Part shown: positions 52,247 to 62,288 of the stretch, in pieces
Layout: every line of letters begins with the position of its first letter
How positions within the stretch are numbered: the stretch's first letter is position 1
Source of the DNA: Rhodoferax sp.
Lineage (GTDB): Bacteria; Pseudomonadota; Gammaproteobacteria; Burkholderiales; Burkholderiaceae_C
DNA: 64,000 bases
NCBI RefSeq assembly: GCF_028715765.1
Contig: NZ_JAQURE010000014.1
Span: 1-64,000 of the forward strand
Direction: 5' to 3'
Program-made: the position numbers and the translations under genes
Notes under the pieces: generated by a model
The model's input: the letters and a program-made list of their open reading frames with translations, nothing else
Told to the model about the DNA's origin: nothing
Databases searched by the model: none

Positions 52247-53971
52247 TTAGCTTTCCGCAGCCTCAATCAAAAACCGCACCCGGCGTTCGCCGCGCCAGCT
52301 GTCCACATCCAGTCTGAACGCCAGTTTGACGCGAGCAGGCAGGGGTTCGGTGTGACCAAACCAGATGCCGTCAACCGGCTGGCCGGCGTGTTTGAGCTTG
52401 AGCTGCAGGTGTTTTTCACCCACCAGACGCTGCGACACCACGTCTAGTTCTTCGCTGAAGGTGGGTGCGGCAAAGCCTTGCCCCCAAACCTCATGGTGCA
52501 GGGTGTCCACCAGGTCGGCGCGGCGGTATTCGGGTTTGAGGGCACCGTCGGTGTCAAGGCGGCGGGTCAGGGTGGCGGCGTCTAACCATTCGCTAGCCAC
52601 TTCGTTCAAGCCTTGCTCGAACGCCTCGAAATCCGCTTCGGCAATGGTGCAGCCCGCCGCCATGGCGTGGCCGCCAAAGCGCAACAGCACGCCAGGGTGG
52701 CGCTTGGCCACCAGGTCAAGTGCGTCGCGCAGGTGAAACCCGGCAATGGAGCGCCCCGAGCCTTTGAGCTCGTGCCCGTGGCCCGTGGCGCCGCTGGTGG
52801 CAAACACAAAGCAGGGGCGGTGAAATTTGTCTTTGATGCGCGAGGCCACGATGCCCACCACGCCTTCATGAAACTCGGGGTCAAACACGCAAATGGCAGG
52901 CGGCGCGTCTGCCGCATCTTCAAACAGCGATTCGGCTACGGCCAGGGCTTGCTCGCGCATGCTGCCTTCAATGTTGCGGCGCTCGCGGTTGATGCTGTCA
53001 AGCGCCGTGGCCAGCTCTTGTGCGCGGCTGGAGTCGTCGGCCAGCAGGCATTCAATGCCCAGCGTCATGTCGCTCAAGCGCCCTGCGGCGTTGATGCGTG
53101 GGCCCAGTGCAAAGCCAAAATCAAAAGTGGTGGCGCTCTTGGCTTCACGCCCAGCTGCTACAAATAATGCAGCTAGTCCTGCAGGTAGCATAAGCGCTCT
53201 GATGCGTTTTAACCCTTGCGCCACAAGGCGGCGGTTGTTGGTATCGAGCTTGACCACGTCGGCCACCGTGCCCAGCGCCACCAGCGGCAGCAGGGTGTCG
53301 AGCTTGGGCTGGCTCTGTGCATCAAACACGCCGCGCTGGCGCAGCTCGGCACGCAAGGCCAGCAGCACATAAAACATCACCCCGACCCCGGCCAGAGACT
53401 TGCTCTCAAAGCTGCAGCCGGGCTGGTTGGGGTTGACGATGACGTTGGCCGCTGGCAGCGCCACTTGGCCGTTGACGCTGGCGCACAGGTGGTGGTCGGT
53501 CACCAGCACTTGCAAGCCCAGAGCACGGGCGCGCGCCACACCGTCGAAGCTGGCAATGCCGTTGTCTACGGTGATCAGCACGTCGGCCCCGCTAGCCTTG
53601 ACGCGCTCGGCAATCGGCGGCGTCAAGCCATAGCCGTCTTGCACCCGGTCAGGCACGATGTAGTCCACGTGCGTTGCACCCAGCAGGCGCAAGCCGCGCA
53701 CGGCGGTGGCGCAGGCGGTGGCGCCATCACAGTCGTAGTCAGCCACGATGCACAGTTTTTGCTGCGCGGCCATGGCATTGGCCAGCAGTTGCGCCGCCTC
53801 TTGCGTGCCCTTCATGGCGCTGGGGGGCAACAGCCGCGCCAGCGCGTCATCCAATTCTTGGGGGTTTTGCACGCCGCGGGCGGCATACAGCTGCGCCAGC
53901 AGGGGGTGAACGCCGGCTTGCTCCAGCGCCCATTGGGCTCTGGGGTGGTTTTCTCTGACTAATATTTTCAT
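52247..53971 (-). CDS. recJ: Single-stranded-DNA-specific exonuclease RecJ
   Basis: A 574-residue DHH-family 5'-3' exonuclease. Motifs are VADYDCDGATA, VDNGIAS, TDHHL, GPRINAAGRL and the DHHA1 motif RFGGHAMAAGCTI. A stretch (53165-53205) reads as the interspersed repeat and uses AT-rich codons, encoding RIRALMLPAGLAALF where relatives have a same-length segment. The start overlaps the upstream gene by 4 nt (ATGA). Confidence 0.95.
   Translation of the reverse strand: MKILVRENHPRAQWALEQAGVHPLLAQLYAARGVQNPQELDDALARLLPPSAMKGTQEAAQLLANAMAAQQKLCIVADYDCDGATACATAVRGLRLLGATHVDYIVPDRVQDGYGLTPPIAERVKASGADVLITVDNGIASFDGVARARALGLQVLVTDHHLCASVNGQVALPAANVIVNPNQPGCSFESKSLAGVGVMFYVLLALRAELRQRGVFDAQSQPKLDTLLPLVALGTVADVVKLDTNNRRLVAQGLKRIRALMLPAGLAALFVAAGREAKSATTFDFGFALGPRINAAGRLSDMTLGIECLLADDSSRAQELATALDSINRERRNIEGSMREQALAVAESLFEDAADAPPAICVFDPEFHEGVVGIVASRIKDKFHRPCFVFATSGATGHGHELKGSGRSIAGFHLRDALDLVAKRHPGVLLRFGGHAMAAGCTIAEADFEAFEQGLNEVASEWLDAATLTRRLDTDGALKPEYRRADLVDTLHHEVWGQGFAAPTFSEELDVVSQRLVGEKHLQLKLKHAGQPVDGIWFGHTEPLPARVKLAFRLDVDSWRGERRVRFLIEAAES
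53165..53205 (-). repeat. Repeat-like copy 10, inside recJ (sense)
   Basis: In the minus direction GCATCAGAGCGCTTATGCTACCTGCAGGACTAGCTGCATTA, matching AGCGCTTATG and TAGCT..ATTA of the family. It sits in the conserved protein region without adding residues, by comparison with RecJ as I remember it. Confidence 0.45.
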
Positions 53972-54912
53972 AGCTGTTTAAGCAGGTCTGATAAGCGCTG
54001 CGTGCCAAAAAGATGTTGAATTTTTTGCCACAGCGTGCGGGGTTGACTGCGCCAGGTTTGCGCATGGCGCTCGCCGCACAGGGTGAGCTGCACCGCCTGA
54101 CCTTGCGCATGGGCTTGCAGCAGCGCCTGGCCATGCTGCGCGTCCAGCGCCTGCCAGGCCTGCGCCCAGCTTTGCCAGTCGGCAGCCAAGGCGGGCTGGC
54201 GCAAAGTATTTACTACGGTGGGGGCAACTGGTTTAGGTGCCGGGCTGTGGTGGGGCAGGGTGCCCGTGCCACTGAGCCAAAACGCGTTCACGGGCAAGGC
54301 ACCGCGGCGCTCGCGGGCGTCGTTGACAGGGTGGTTGTAGAGCAGCATTTGCATCTCGCTCATGAGCCGGATCAAGCTGCTGGCATGGTCGGCTTGCGGC
54401 ATCCAGGGCTCCAGGTTGCGCCCCAGCACCCGGTCTGGCGAGGCACAGCGCAGGTCAGCCAGCGCTTGCCCGCAGGCCAGCCAGTGCCCCGGCGCTTGGG
54501 GGTAAAGCGTCAAGCCGTCTTCATTGAAAAAGGGTTGCATGGCCGCCAGCAGCTGGGTGGATTCGGCGGGCAAAAGGTCTTGCATGGGCAGCTGCCGCAG
54601 GGTGACCTGGTGCGCCGTGGCTTGCCAGTGGCACAGCGTGACCCAGCCCCAGGCGCCTGACAGATGAGCCAGCTCGGCTTGCTGCTGCGCCTGCCAGGCC
54701 GCCCAAGGAATTTGCCCATCAGCGCTGGGCAGCCCCAGCCCAGCGGCCAGGGCGCGCTCGTGTGGGGGTGAAAAACTGAGCTCATCGCCCGCATCAAGCG
54801 GTAACGCATCTAACTGGGGCAAGAGCTTTTGAACGTGGGGCAGGTTCAAGCTGGGGAGCATGGCCAGGCAGTCGGTGTGATGGCTGGCCGCATAGGGGAT
54901 CAACAAGTGCAT
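53968..54912 (-). CDS. Conserved protein of unknown function coupled to recJ
   Basis: 314 residues, no recognised catalytic motif, rich in Leu/Gln/Ala/Trp. In this order a gene in the same position upstream of recJ is often labelled phosphoglycerate mutase-like (recollection). Conserved-looking pieces are HLLIPYAA at the start, LSFSPPHERALAAGLGL, SLIRLMSEMQMLLYNHPVNDARE and PVNAFWLSGTGTL. The ATGA overlap with recJ implies translational coupling and perhaps a DNA-repair link. Confidence 0.75.
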   Translation of the reverse strand: MHLLIPYAASHHTDCLAMLPSLNLPHVQKLLPQLDALPLDAGDELSFSPPHERALAAGLGLPSADGQIPWAAWQAQQQAELAHLSGAWGWVTLCHWQATAHQVTLRQLPMQDLLPAESTQLLAAMQPFFNEDGLTLYPQAPGHWLACGQALADLRCASPDRVLGRNLEPWMPQADHASSLIRLMSEMQMLLYNHPVNDARERRGALPVNAFWLSGTGTLPHHSPAPKPVAPTVVNTLRQPALAADWQSWAQAWQALDAQHGQALLQAHAQGQAVQLTLCGERHAQTWRSQPRTLWQKIQHLFGTQRLSDLLKQL

Positions 54913-54976
54913 GGAGCAGGATTGTCGAGGAAAGCTTGGTTGGGTGTTTTGGCAGGTAAAACTTATAAGTAAAATT

Positions 54977-55018
54977 GGCCTCTAGAGCTTATGGAATAAG
55001 CTTGAGTAGCTATTAAAA
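54977..55018 (+). repeat. Interspersed ~40-bp repeat, copy 11
   Basis: GGCCTCTAGAGCTTATGGAATAAGCTTGAGTAGCTATTAAAA, close to consensus, bordering the degenerate DUF2442/DUF4160 patch on its left. Confidence 0.8.
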
Positions 55019-55024
55019 AGTAAT

Positions 55025-55162
55025 CTAACACACGAGCACCACATCTTGACAAGTCGGGCTGACCTGCCAGCAGGCGAGCGGTGCGGCAATCGTGCGGCCA
55101 TCAGCCAGACTGCCCCACAAGGTTGTTGTCGTCGAAACGCACGGCTTTAGGCGAGGGTTCAT
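55025..55162 (-). pseudogene. Remnant of a DUF2442 gene
   Basis: A 45-codon ORF on the minus strand contains LWGSLADGRTIAAPLA, the core of DUF2442 proteins. The preceding eight codons read PCVSTTTT, but one frame over the same bases give AVRFDDNN, the expected sequence. Two compensating frameshifts are the simplest reading. The C-terminal half of the domain is missing. It starts 9 nt after the intact DUF2442 gene. Confidence 0.6.
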
Positions 55163-55171
55163 TCCAGCTTG

Positions 55172-55423
55172 TTATGCAGTAGCTGAAACCGCACAAAGTT
55201 CATGCAAACGGTCGGGTGAAATTTCGAGCCCATTAGGCCAGCACAGCGCACCCGTATCTATGAAAAATCGCTTGAAATAGGCGGGCTCATGCAATTTGTC
55301 CAGAAGAGGGCCAGAGCGGTTTGCCAGGTAGGCGCTGGCATCAAACACCCCGTGCGTGTGGTCTGAAAAATCAATTTCTAAGGTGAATGAAGACGTCAGG
55401 CGGGCGTTAAGCACTTTAATCAC
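55172..55423 (-). CDS. DUF2442 domain protein
   Basis: 83 residues, complete: VIKVLNARLTSSFTLEIDFSD then VFDASAYLANRSGPL, YFKRFFIDTGALCWPNGLEISPD. GTG 55423 is set by AAGGAGC 6 nt upstream. These small proteins usually pair with DUF4160 genes in putative toxin-antitoxin-like units; the partner here is broken. Confidence 0.8.
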   Translation of the reverse strand: MIKVLNARLTSSFTLEIDFSDHTHGVFDASAYLANRSGPLLDKLHEPAYFKRFFIDTGALCWPNGLEISPDRLHELCAVSATA

Positions 55424-55589
55424 GGTCAGCTCCTTGAATGCGATCCAGCGTCTCAAAACGCTGGGCATGTTGCCAATGGTCTTAAAGTTCAGCCTGGTGC
55501 ACCAGACACCATTCTTTGACGATGGCGGCGACCTTGCGAGGCAGATCACTTTCGATCACTTCGCCAGTTGCAATTTTGACCAAGCGATT
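55416..55589 (-). pseudogene. DUF4160 gene remnant with a premature stop
   Basis: Minus-strand codons give VKIATGEVIESDLPRKVAA and IVKEWCLVHQAEL, then an in-frame TAA (55484-55482), then DHWQHAQRFETLDRIQGAD to a TAA at 55418. This is the second half of a DUF4160 protein. The N-terminal half is gone, since a TGA lies just upstream of 55589. The end overlaps the DUF2442 GTG, as in intact pairs. Confidence 0.65.
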
Positions 55590-55738
55590 TCATTTTTTGA
55601 CTGAATTTTCATCAAATCGCTCGCCTGCCCATATAAAACATCCGCAAAAAGCTATAAAAAAAGAAGCAAATAAACCGGTACGATCAGGCCAGCTCAATGC
55701 CTAGCCATGACCGCCAACCTGACGCAAAAACTTGCCTT

Positions 55739-56284
55739 ATGAATTTTTCTGAAGTTTTCCAGACCCTGAACCAGGCCTCGGCTTTTGACCTGTTTCGGCT
55801 GCGAGCCGCAATTGACCGCGCATTGGATGAGCCACGTTGGCTGCAGGCCATTCAGACCCGTTTGAAAGTGGGCCAGCCGGTGCAGTTTTTTGATCTGCGA
55901 GCCAACAAACTCAAACGTGGGCAGGTGCTGGAGATGCGCCGCAAAGAGCTTGTTGTGCTGGACCTTGAAGACAATTTGCGCTGGGTGTTGTCCTATGCGG
56001 CCATCAATCTGGACGGTGCCGACGTGCAGATTCGCGAGCAAAAGCCGCAGGGTCTAGGCCGCAACGAAGTGGCCTTGGGTGATATGGTGGGCTTTGTTGG
56101 CCGCGACCAGCAACAACGCACTGGCAAGGTCATCCGCCTCAACGACAAGACGGTCACCCTGCAGTGCGCCCAAACCCAGTGGCGCGTGGCCTACAGTTTT
56201 TTACACCGGGTGGTTGATGTGGACGGCTCGGTGCACGAGGTAGCGGAACTGAGCGCTGCGCGGGTGATGGGGATTCAGGGGTGA
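55739..56284 (+). CDS. Conserved hypothetical protein
   Basis: 181 residues, no recognised domain name. The N-terminal helix region (MNFSEVFQTLNQASAFDLFRL) is followed by a beta-rich part with KVGQPVQFFDLRANKLKRGQVLEM and GDMVGFVGRDQQQRTGKVIRLNDKTVTLQC, two KOW/SH3-like strands suggesting nucleic-acid or protein binding (inference). ATG 55739 is preferred to an in-frame ATG at 55697. Neither has a strong Shine-Dalgarno. Confidence 0.7.
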   Translation: MNFSEVFQTLNQASAFDLFRLRAAIDRALDEPRWLQAIQTRLKVGQPVQFFDLRANKLKRGQVLEMRRKELVVLDLEDNLRWVLSYAAINLDGADVQIREQKPQGLGRNEVALGDMVGFVGRDQQQRTGKVIRLNDKTVTLQCAQTQWRVAYSFLHRVVDVDGSVHEVAELSAARVMGIQG

Positions 56285-56326
56285 GGTATTGGCGTTGGGC
56301 TGTGCAAACCATATATATGCCAAATT

Positions 56327-56368
56327 GGCCTGTAGCCTAAGTTTAATTTGCGCAAGCAGCTATTAAAA
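56327..56368 (+). repeat. Interspersed ~40-bp repeat, copy 12
   Basis: GGCCTGTAGCCTAAGTTTAATTTGCGCAAGCAGCTATTAAAA, between the hypothetical gene and the broken endonuclease gene. It ends 12 bp before the latter's original stop. Confidence 0.65.
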
Positions 56369-56380
56369 GTATAGCTATGC

Positions 56381-56969
56381 TTATTGCAAAGCCCCCACCA
56401 TTGGAAGCCTGGACTTGCATCGCGGAAAGTTGCTGCAGCCCCAAAACTTGGCACCCCGTTTGTTTGGTGTCCGCTCCAGCATCTTTACCCCGCAGCTGAC
56501 GCAAATAGGCCGCCAGTACGCGCCCTCAAAAGCCACGTCCAGCAGTGCTGATGTCCACACCGCCATCGGCACCATGCGATTGGGACTTGGTTTCAAACCC
56601 CGCTTGCCCAAACAGTTTTTCGCATACGGCCTCAAAGCGCCGCCACTCGATGTTGGCAAACACGGCGGGGCTCCAACTGGTTTCTGGGCGGTGGGTTGCC
56701 GTGGCCTCGGGTTCAATCTGAGTGGTTGGCGTGGCTTGGGTTATCTTGGCCTTGGTGAAACGGTGAATACCCAATAACGCCAACCCTGCGGCTAACGCCA
56801 GCCAGCCAGGTATGCGCAGGCCCGCTGCCACGATGTTCAGTACGGGAGACGATTCCATGAACTTTGGAATGACGAGGAACGCCATGCCAAGTGCACAAAG
56901 CCCTATGCCCTTTTCTTGCATGGTGTTGAGTGCGCGGCTCTGCCGCTTGGAAGTCCTTGATCTGGCCAT
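56381..56969 (-). pseudogene. Broken Mrr-like restriction endonuclease with topoisomerase-type zinc ribbon
   Basis: Frame one (from ATG 56969) has two membrane helices (about residues 20-70), then the start of an Mrr-type catalytic domain: FEAVCEKLFGQAGFETKSQSHGADGGVDI, and ends at a TGA just before 56526. Frame two picks up at the same point with LLDVAFEGAYWRPICVSCGVKMLE and GAKFWGCSNFPRCKS, the C-terminal four-cysteine zinc ribbon. The middle of the domain, including the expected Q-x-K catalytic residues, is missing. An internal deletion of roughly 80-100 codons with a frameshift at the junction (near 56530-56545) explains this. Confidence 0.7.
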
Positions 56970-57033
56970 GTGCTTTCCCCCTGTTGCTGCGACCCACTAT
57001 GCGTGTGGATTGACTTCAGTGGAAATTTAAGAG

Positions 57034-57072
57034 AAGTAACCATTCCCCGGCTTTGCCGGGGGATGGTTACTT
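57034..57072. terminator. Long palindromic hairpin after glnS
   Basis: A near-perfect palindrome, AGTAACCAT(T)CCCCGGC-TTT-GCCGGGG(G)ATGGTTACT, about 17 bp per arm with a 3-nt loop. It lies 10 bp beyond the glnS stop. It lacks a clear U-tract, so it may terminate with Rho or protect the 3' end. Confidence 0.6.
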
Positions 57073-57081
57073 GGTGCTGGG

Positions 57082-58941
<1,860 letters not shown>

Positions 58942-58994
58942 GCGACTGATTTTAAAGGCCACACCGCGTCCCGCTGGGGCGTGGCCACGTGGCC

Positions 58995-59585
58995 TTACAT
59001 CAGCAGCACATCCGCAAAGGTGTTGATGGATTCCAGGTCGGGCGGCAAGATGGTGTAGGGCAGGTGCTCGCGGTCAAGAATTTCACGCAAGCCCTGGTCT
59101 ACTTCTTTGGCTTGCTCTTCGTCTTGAAAGCGGCCGGTGCGCACGTATTTTTTTTCACCGCGTTGCACCAGGATGTTGATGTTGTCGTTTTGGCGGTACC
59201 ACTCCAGAATTTGCTCGCGGGTCTTGGCTACGTCGCAAATGTTGTCAGCATAGTTTTCGTTGTAAAAAAGCACTTGGGGCAGGGAGCATTCGGTGATCAA
59301 AAAATGCACCTGGCCATCGATCAAATTCAGCATTTCATATTGGCGCTGGGCAATGAAATACTGGTTTTTCAGCACCTCAAAATTTCGCTGCCAGACCAGT
59401 GTTTTGGCGTAGTCAGGGATGGTTTCTACCGTTTTTCCGCGCAGGCTCAAATACAGCACGATGGCTGCAGAAAACAGCGATTTGTCGCTGCCTGGTCCAC
59501 CAATGATGTTGATGACCTTGGTGGGGTACAGCCGCATTTTGGTCTCGGGCAGGTGGTTGATGACGTTGGCGTAGCGAATGCTCAT
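58995..59585 (-). CDS. P-loop ATPase of phage/kinase-like AAA family
   Basis: A 196-residue single-domain P-loop protein. The Walker A reads GGPGSDKS, with Asp in place of the usual Gly. Further segments ETIPDYAKTLVWQR, QYFIAQRQYEMLN, HFLITECSLP and NILVQRGEKKYVRTGRFQDEEQA look like AAA ATPase/nucleoside-kinase-like proteins often seen in large phages. No phage context is visible. It is co-directional with the Lon-domain gene (26 nt) and glnS (53 nt). Function unknown. Confidence 0.75.
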   Translation of the reverse strand: MSIRYANVINHLPETKMRLYPTKVINIIGGPGSDKSLFSAAIVLYLSLRGKTVETIPDYAKTLVWQRNFEVLKNQYFIAQRQYEMLNLIDGQVHFLITECSLPQVLFYNENYADNICDVAKTREQILEWYRQNDNINILVQRGEKKYVRTGRFQDEEQAKEVDQGLREILDREHLPYTILPPDLESINTFADVLLM

Positions 59586-59611
59586 GGTGTGTGTTCTCCG
59601 AAGCCGACACT

Positions 59612-60271
59612 TTACGTCGAAATACCGTGGCGTTCCAGTAAATCACTCACCAGTTCCAGCCGCACCAGTGGGTTGTCGAGCGCCATCAGCCGATTTTTAA
59701 GCTCTGCAGGCAGGGGCAGCAGCTCACACCAGCGGTTGGACACCCAGGCGCAATCATCGAGTTGGTAGGGCGGCTGCATGGGCATGTGGTCTGCCGTTGT
59801 GCCTTGGGCTTTCAGGGTGTCTATCACGCGGGCAAGCGTGCGCGCTACCGGCTGCAGGTCGGGCGGGATGGCAATGGCTTGGTCTTCAGGCTGCAAGGTC
59901 ACATGGGCTACCCACAAGCCGTGTTTGAGCAATTCATGCTGGGTGACTTGAAAACGCTGCATGCCGGTGCAGTGGATCAGCATCAACCCAGGCTGTGGGC
60001 GGCTCAGGCTGGTGATGCGTGCCAAGGTGCCTGTGGGGTAAAACAATTCTTGGGCAATCTGATCTTTGGCGGTGCTGGCAGTATTGGCCTGGCGCACCTC
60101 TTCGCCAGCGTTGAGGGTGACCACACCAAAGGGCGCGCCGGCTTTGAAGCACTTGCCGATCATGTCCAGGTAGCGCACTTCAAAAATTTGCAGCGGCAAG
60201 TAGCCACCTGGGTGCAGCACTGTTTTTAGCGGAAAAAGTGGCAGCGATTGGAGGGTCAGAGCATCAGACAT
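59612..60271 (-). CDS. LON peptidase substrate-binding-domain protein
   Basis: About 219 residues with only the Lon N-terminal (PUA-like) domain. LPLFPLKTVLHPGGYLPLQIFEVRYLDMI is the diagnostic start and GTLARITSL with GMQRFQV continues it. There is no AAA or protease part. It probably binds peptides or misfolded protein. ATG 60271 is chosen, with another ATG three codons upstream. Confidence 0.88.
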   Translation of the reverse strand: MSDALTLQSLPLFPLKTVLHPGGYLPLQIFEVRYLDMIGKCFKAGAPFGVVTLNAGEEVRQANTASTAKDQIAQELFYPTGTLARITSLSRPQPGLMLIHCTGMQRFQVTQHELLKHGLWVAHVTLQPEDQAIAIPPDLQPVARTLARVIDTLKAQGTTADHMPMQPPYQLDDCAWVSNRWCELLPLPAELKNRLMALDNPLVRLELVSDLLERHGIST

Positions 60272-60403
60272 AAACAACATGCATGGTTCAACAAAGGCAA
60301 CATCATCCCACGAGCATCACAACATTGCCGATCAGACCCTGATGCCCGCTACTGGGTGCAAGGATGATGCTGGGCTGGCGGTGTTTGAGCTACCATTTTG
60401 CGC

Positions 60404-61411
60404 ATGAACATCTCCAAACCTTTGAAAAATTGCTCTCATTTTTTTCGTGGCCTGGTGTTGCTGGCGGTTCTTGGGGCGACGTGGCCCGCGGGAGCCTTTG
60501 ACCTGCAAGCGCATCGCGGTGGGCGCGGCTTGCGTGCTGAAAACACCTTGGCTGCTTTTGAGCACGCCATTCGCATGGGGGTGACCACACTAGAGCTTGA
60601 CATTGCCATCACGGCAGACAACGTGCCGGTGATCTCACACGACACTGCCCTCAACCCCTTCATCACCCGCGATGCCAGTGGCCAATGGCTCAAAACCACG
60701 GGGCCGCTGATTCACTCGCTCACTTTGGCGCAATTGCAGGCGTTTGATGTGGGGCGCATCAACCCTGCCAGCACTTATGCGCGAGATTTTCCAGACCAGT
60801 TGGGGCAAGACGGGCTGCGTATCGTGTCGCTTGCGAGCTTGTTTAAGCTGGTCAACGACCTGGGTGCCAGTGAGATTCAGTTTGACATGGAGACCAAAGT
60901 CAACCCGGTCTACCCGGCCAGCACGCTGGCACCTGATGAATTTGTGAACACCCTGTTGGCCGTGGTGCGCGAGGCTGGCATGGTCAAGCGGGTGATGGTG
61001 CAAAGCTTTGATTGGCGCACCCTGGCGCTGCTGCACACCCTGGAGCCAGAAGTTCGCACCATGTACCTCACCATAGAGACACCAAATTTTCACAACGTCA
61101 AAGATGGCACCTGGACGGCGGGGCATTTGCTTTCAGACCACAACGGCTCGGTGCCACGTCTGGTCAAGGCAGCTGCAGGCCAGGCCAAGGGGGTTATTTG
61201 GGCACCCCTGCTGAACAATTTGACGGCGGAGCTGGTGAAAGAAGCGCAAGCGCTGGGTTTGCAAGTGATTCCGTGGACTGTGAATCAACGCGTTTTGATG
61301 TTGCGCTGTATCGACTGGGGGGTGGATGGCATCATCACCGATTACCCCGACCGCCTGCGCGATGTGATGGCTCGCAAAAACCTGCCCTTGCCCCAGGGGG
61401 TTTTCCGTTAA
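60404..61411 (+). CDS. Glycerophosphodiester phosphodiesterase, exported
   Basis: About 335 residues. Signal peptide at about 1-29 (LVLLAVLGATWPAGA). The GDPD core has the motif AHRGGRGLRAENTLAAF, then LELDIAITADNVPVISHD, the ligands for calcium and catalysis, and later QVIPWTVNQ and GVDGIITDYPDRL. It hydrolyses deacylated phospholipids in the periplasm to glycerol 3-phosphate and an alcohol. It starts at ATG 60404 and precedes uppP by 43 nt. Confidence 0.92.
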   Translation: MNISKPLKNCSHFFRGLVLLAVLGATWPAGAFDLQAHRGGRGLRAENTLAAFEHAIRMGVTTLELDIAITADNVPVISHDTALNPFITRDASGQWLKTTGPLIHSLTLAQLQAFDVGRINPASTYARDFPDQLGQDGLRIVSLASLFKLVNDLGASEIQFDMETKVNPVYPASTLAPDEFVNTLLAVVREAGMVKRVMVQSFDWRTLALLHTLEPEVRTMYLTIETPNFHNVKDGTWTAGHLLSDHNGSVPRLVKAAAGQAKGVIWAPLLNNLTAELVKEAQALGLQVIPWTVNQRVLMLRCIDWGVDGIITDYPDRLRDVMARKNLPLPQGVFR

Positions 61412-61454
61412 GGCTGCAAAGTGATAATCACGGCTCTTAAAAAAAGGAGCTTTT

Positions 61455-62288
61455 GTGGATATTGTGATGTTGATCAAGGCCGCCATCATGGGCCTGGTGG
61501 AGGGGTTGACCGAGTTTTTGCCCATTTCAAGCACCGGGCATTTGATTTTGGCGGGGGCTTTGCTGGGGTTTGACGATGAAAAGGCCAAAGTGTTTGACAT
61601 TGCCATTCAGACCGGCGCCATCTTTGCGGTGATTTTGGTGTATTGGCAAAAAATCCACGACACCGTGGTGGCGCTGCCCACCGAGAAACAGGCTCAGCGG
61701 TTCGCCTTGAATGTGACCATCGCTTTTTTCCCAGCGGTCGTTTTGGGCTTGCTGTTTGGCAAGGCCATCAAGGCCAATTTGTTTACGCCAGTGGTGGTGG
61801 CCAGCACCTTCATCATTGGCGGCTTCATCATCATTTGGGCAGAGCGCCGGCAAGCACGCAATCCTGCAGTGGCACGCATTCAGGATGTTGATCAAATGAC
61901 GGCCATGGATGCACTCAAAGTTGGATTGGTGCAATGTTTCGCCATGATTCCTGGCACCAGCCGCAGTGGTTCGACCATCATTGGTGGCATGTTGCTGGGT
62001 TTGAGTCGCAAAGCGGCCACAGACTTTTCTTTTTACCTGGCAATCCCCACCCTGATTGGCGCTGGTGTTTACAGCCTTTACAAAGAGCGTGCCCTGTTAT
62101 CCATGGCTGATTTGCCCATGTTTGGCGTGGGGCTGGTGATGTCGTTCATCAGCGCCTGGCTATGCATTCGCTGGCTGTTGCGGTTTATTTCAACCCACAG
62201 TTTTGTCGGTTTCGCGTACTACCGCATTGTGTTTGGCCTGGTGGTGTTGGCCACGGCCTGGACGGGCACCGTCACCTGGTCAGCTTAA
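61455..62288 (+). CDS. uppP: Undecaprenyl-diphosphatase
   Basis: A 277-residue membrane phosphatase that recycles the cell-wall lipid carrier and gives bacitracin resistance. The two signature loops are [18 protein letters not shown] and [17 protein letters not shown]. About eight helices. The GTG at 61455 is preceded by AAGGAGC. The 3' end overlaps that of the convergent hydrolase gene by 9 bp. Confidence 0.96.
   Translation: MDIVMLIKAAIMGLVEGLTEFLPISSTGHLILAGALLGFDDEKAKVFDIAIQTGAIFAVILVYWQKIHDTVVALPTEKQAQRFALNVTIAFFPAVVLGLLFGKAIKANLFTPVVVASTFIIGGFIIIWAERRQARNPAVARIQDVDQMTAMDALKVGLVQCFAMIPGTSRSGSTIIGGMLLGLSRKAATDFSFYLAIPTLIGAGVYSLYKERALLSMADLPMFGVGLVMSFISAWLCIRWLLRFISTHSFVGFAYYRIVFGLVVLATAWTGTVTWSA

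Noticed and set aside
55590-55738. N-terminal half of the DUF4160 gene
   Set aside because: The frames here contain consecutive stops and no HxH-type DUF4160 start; only the C-terminal half can be supported.
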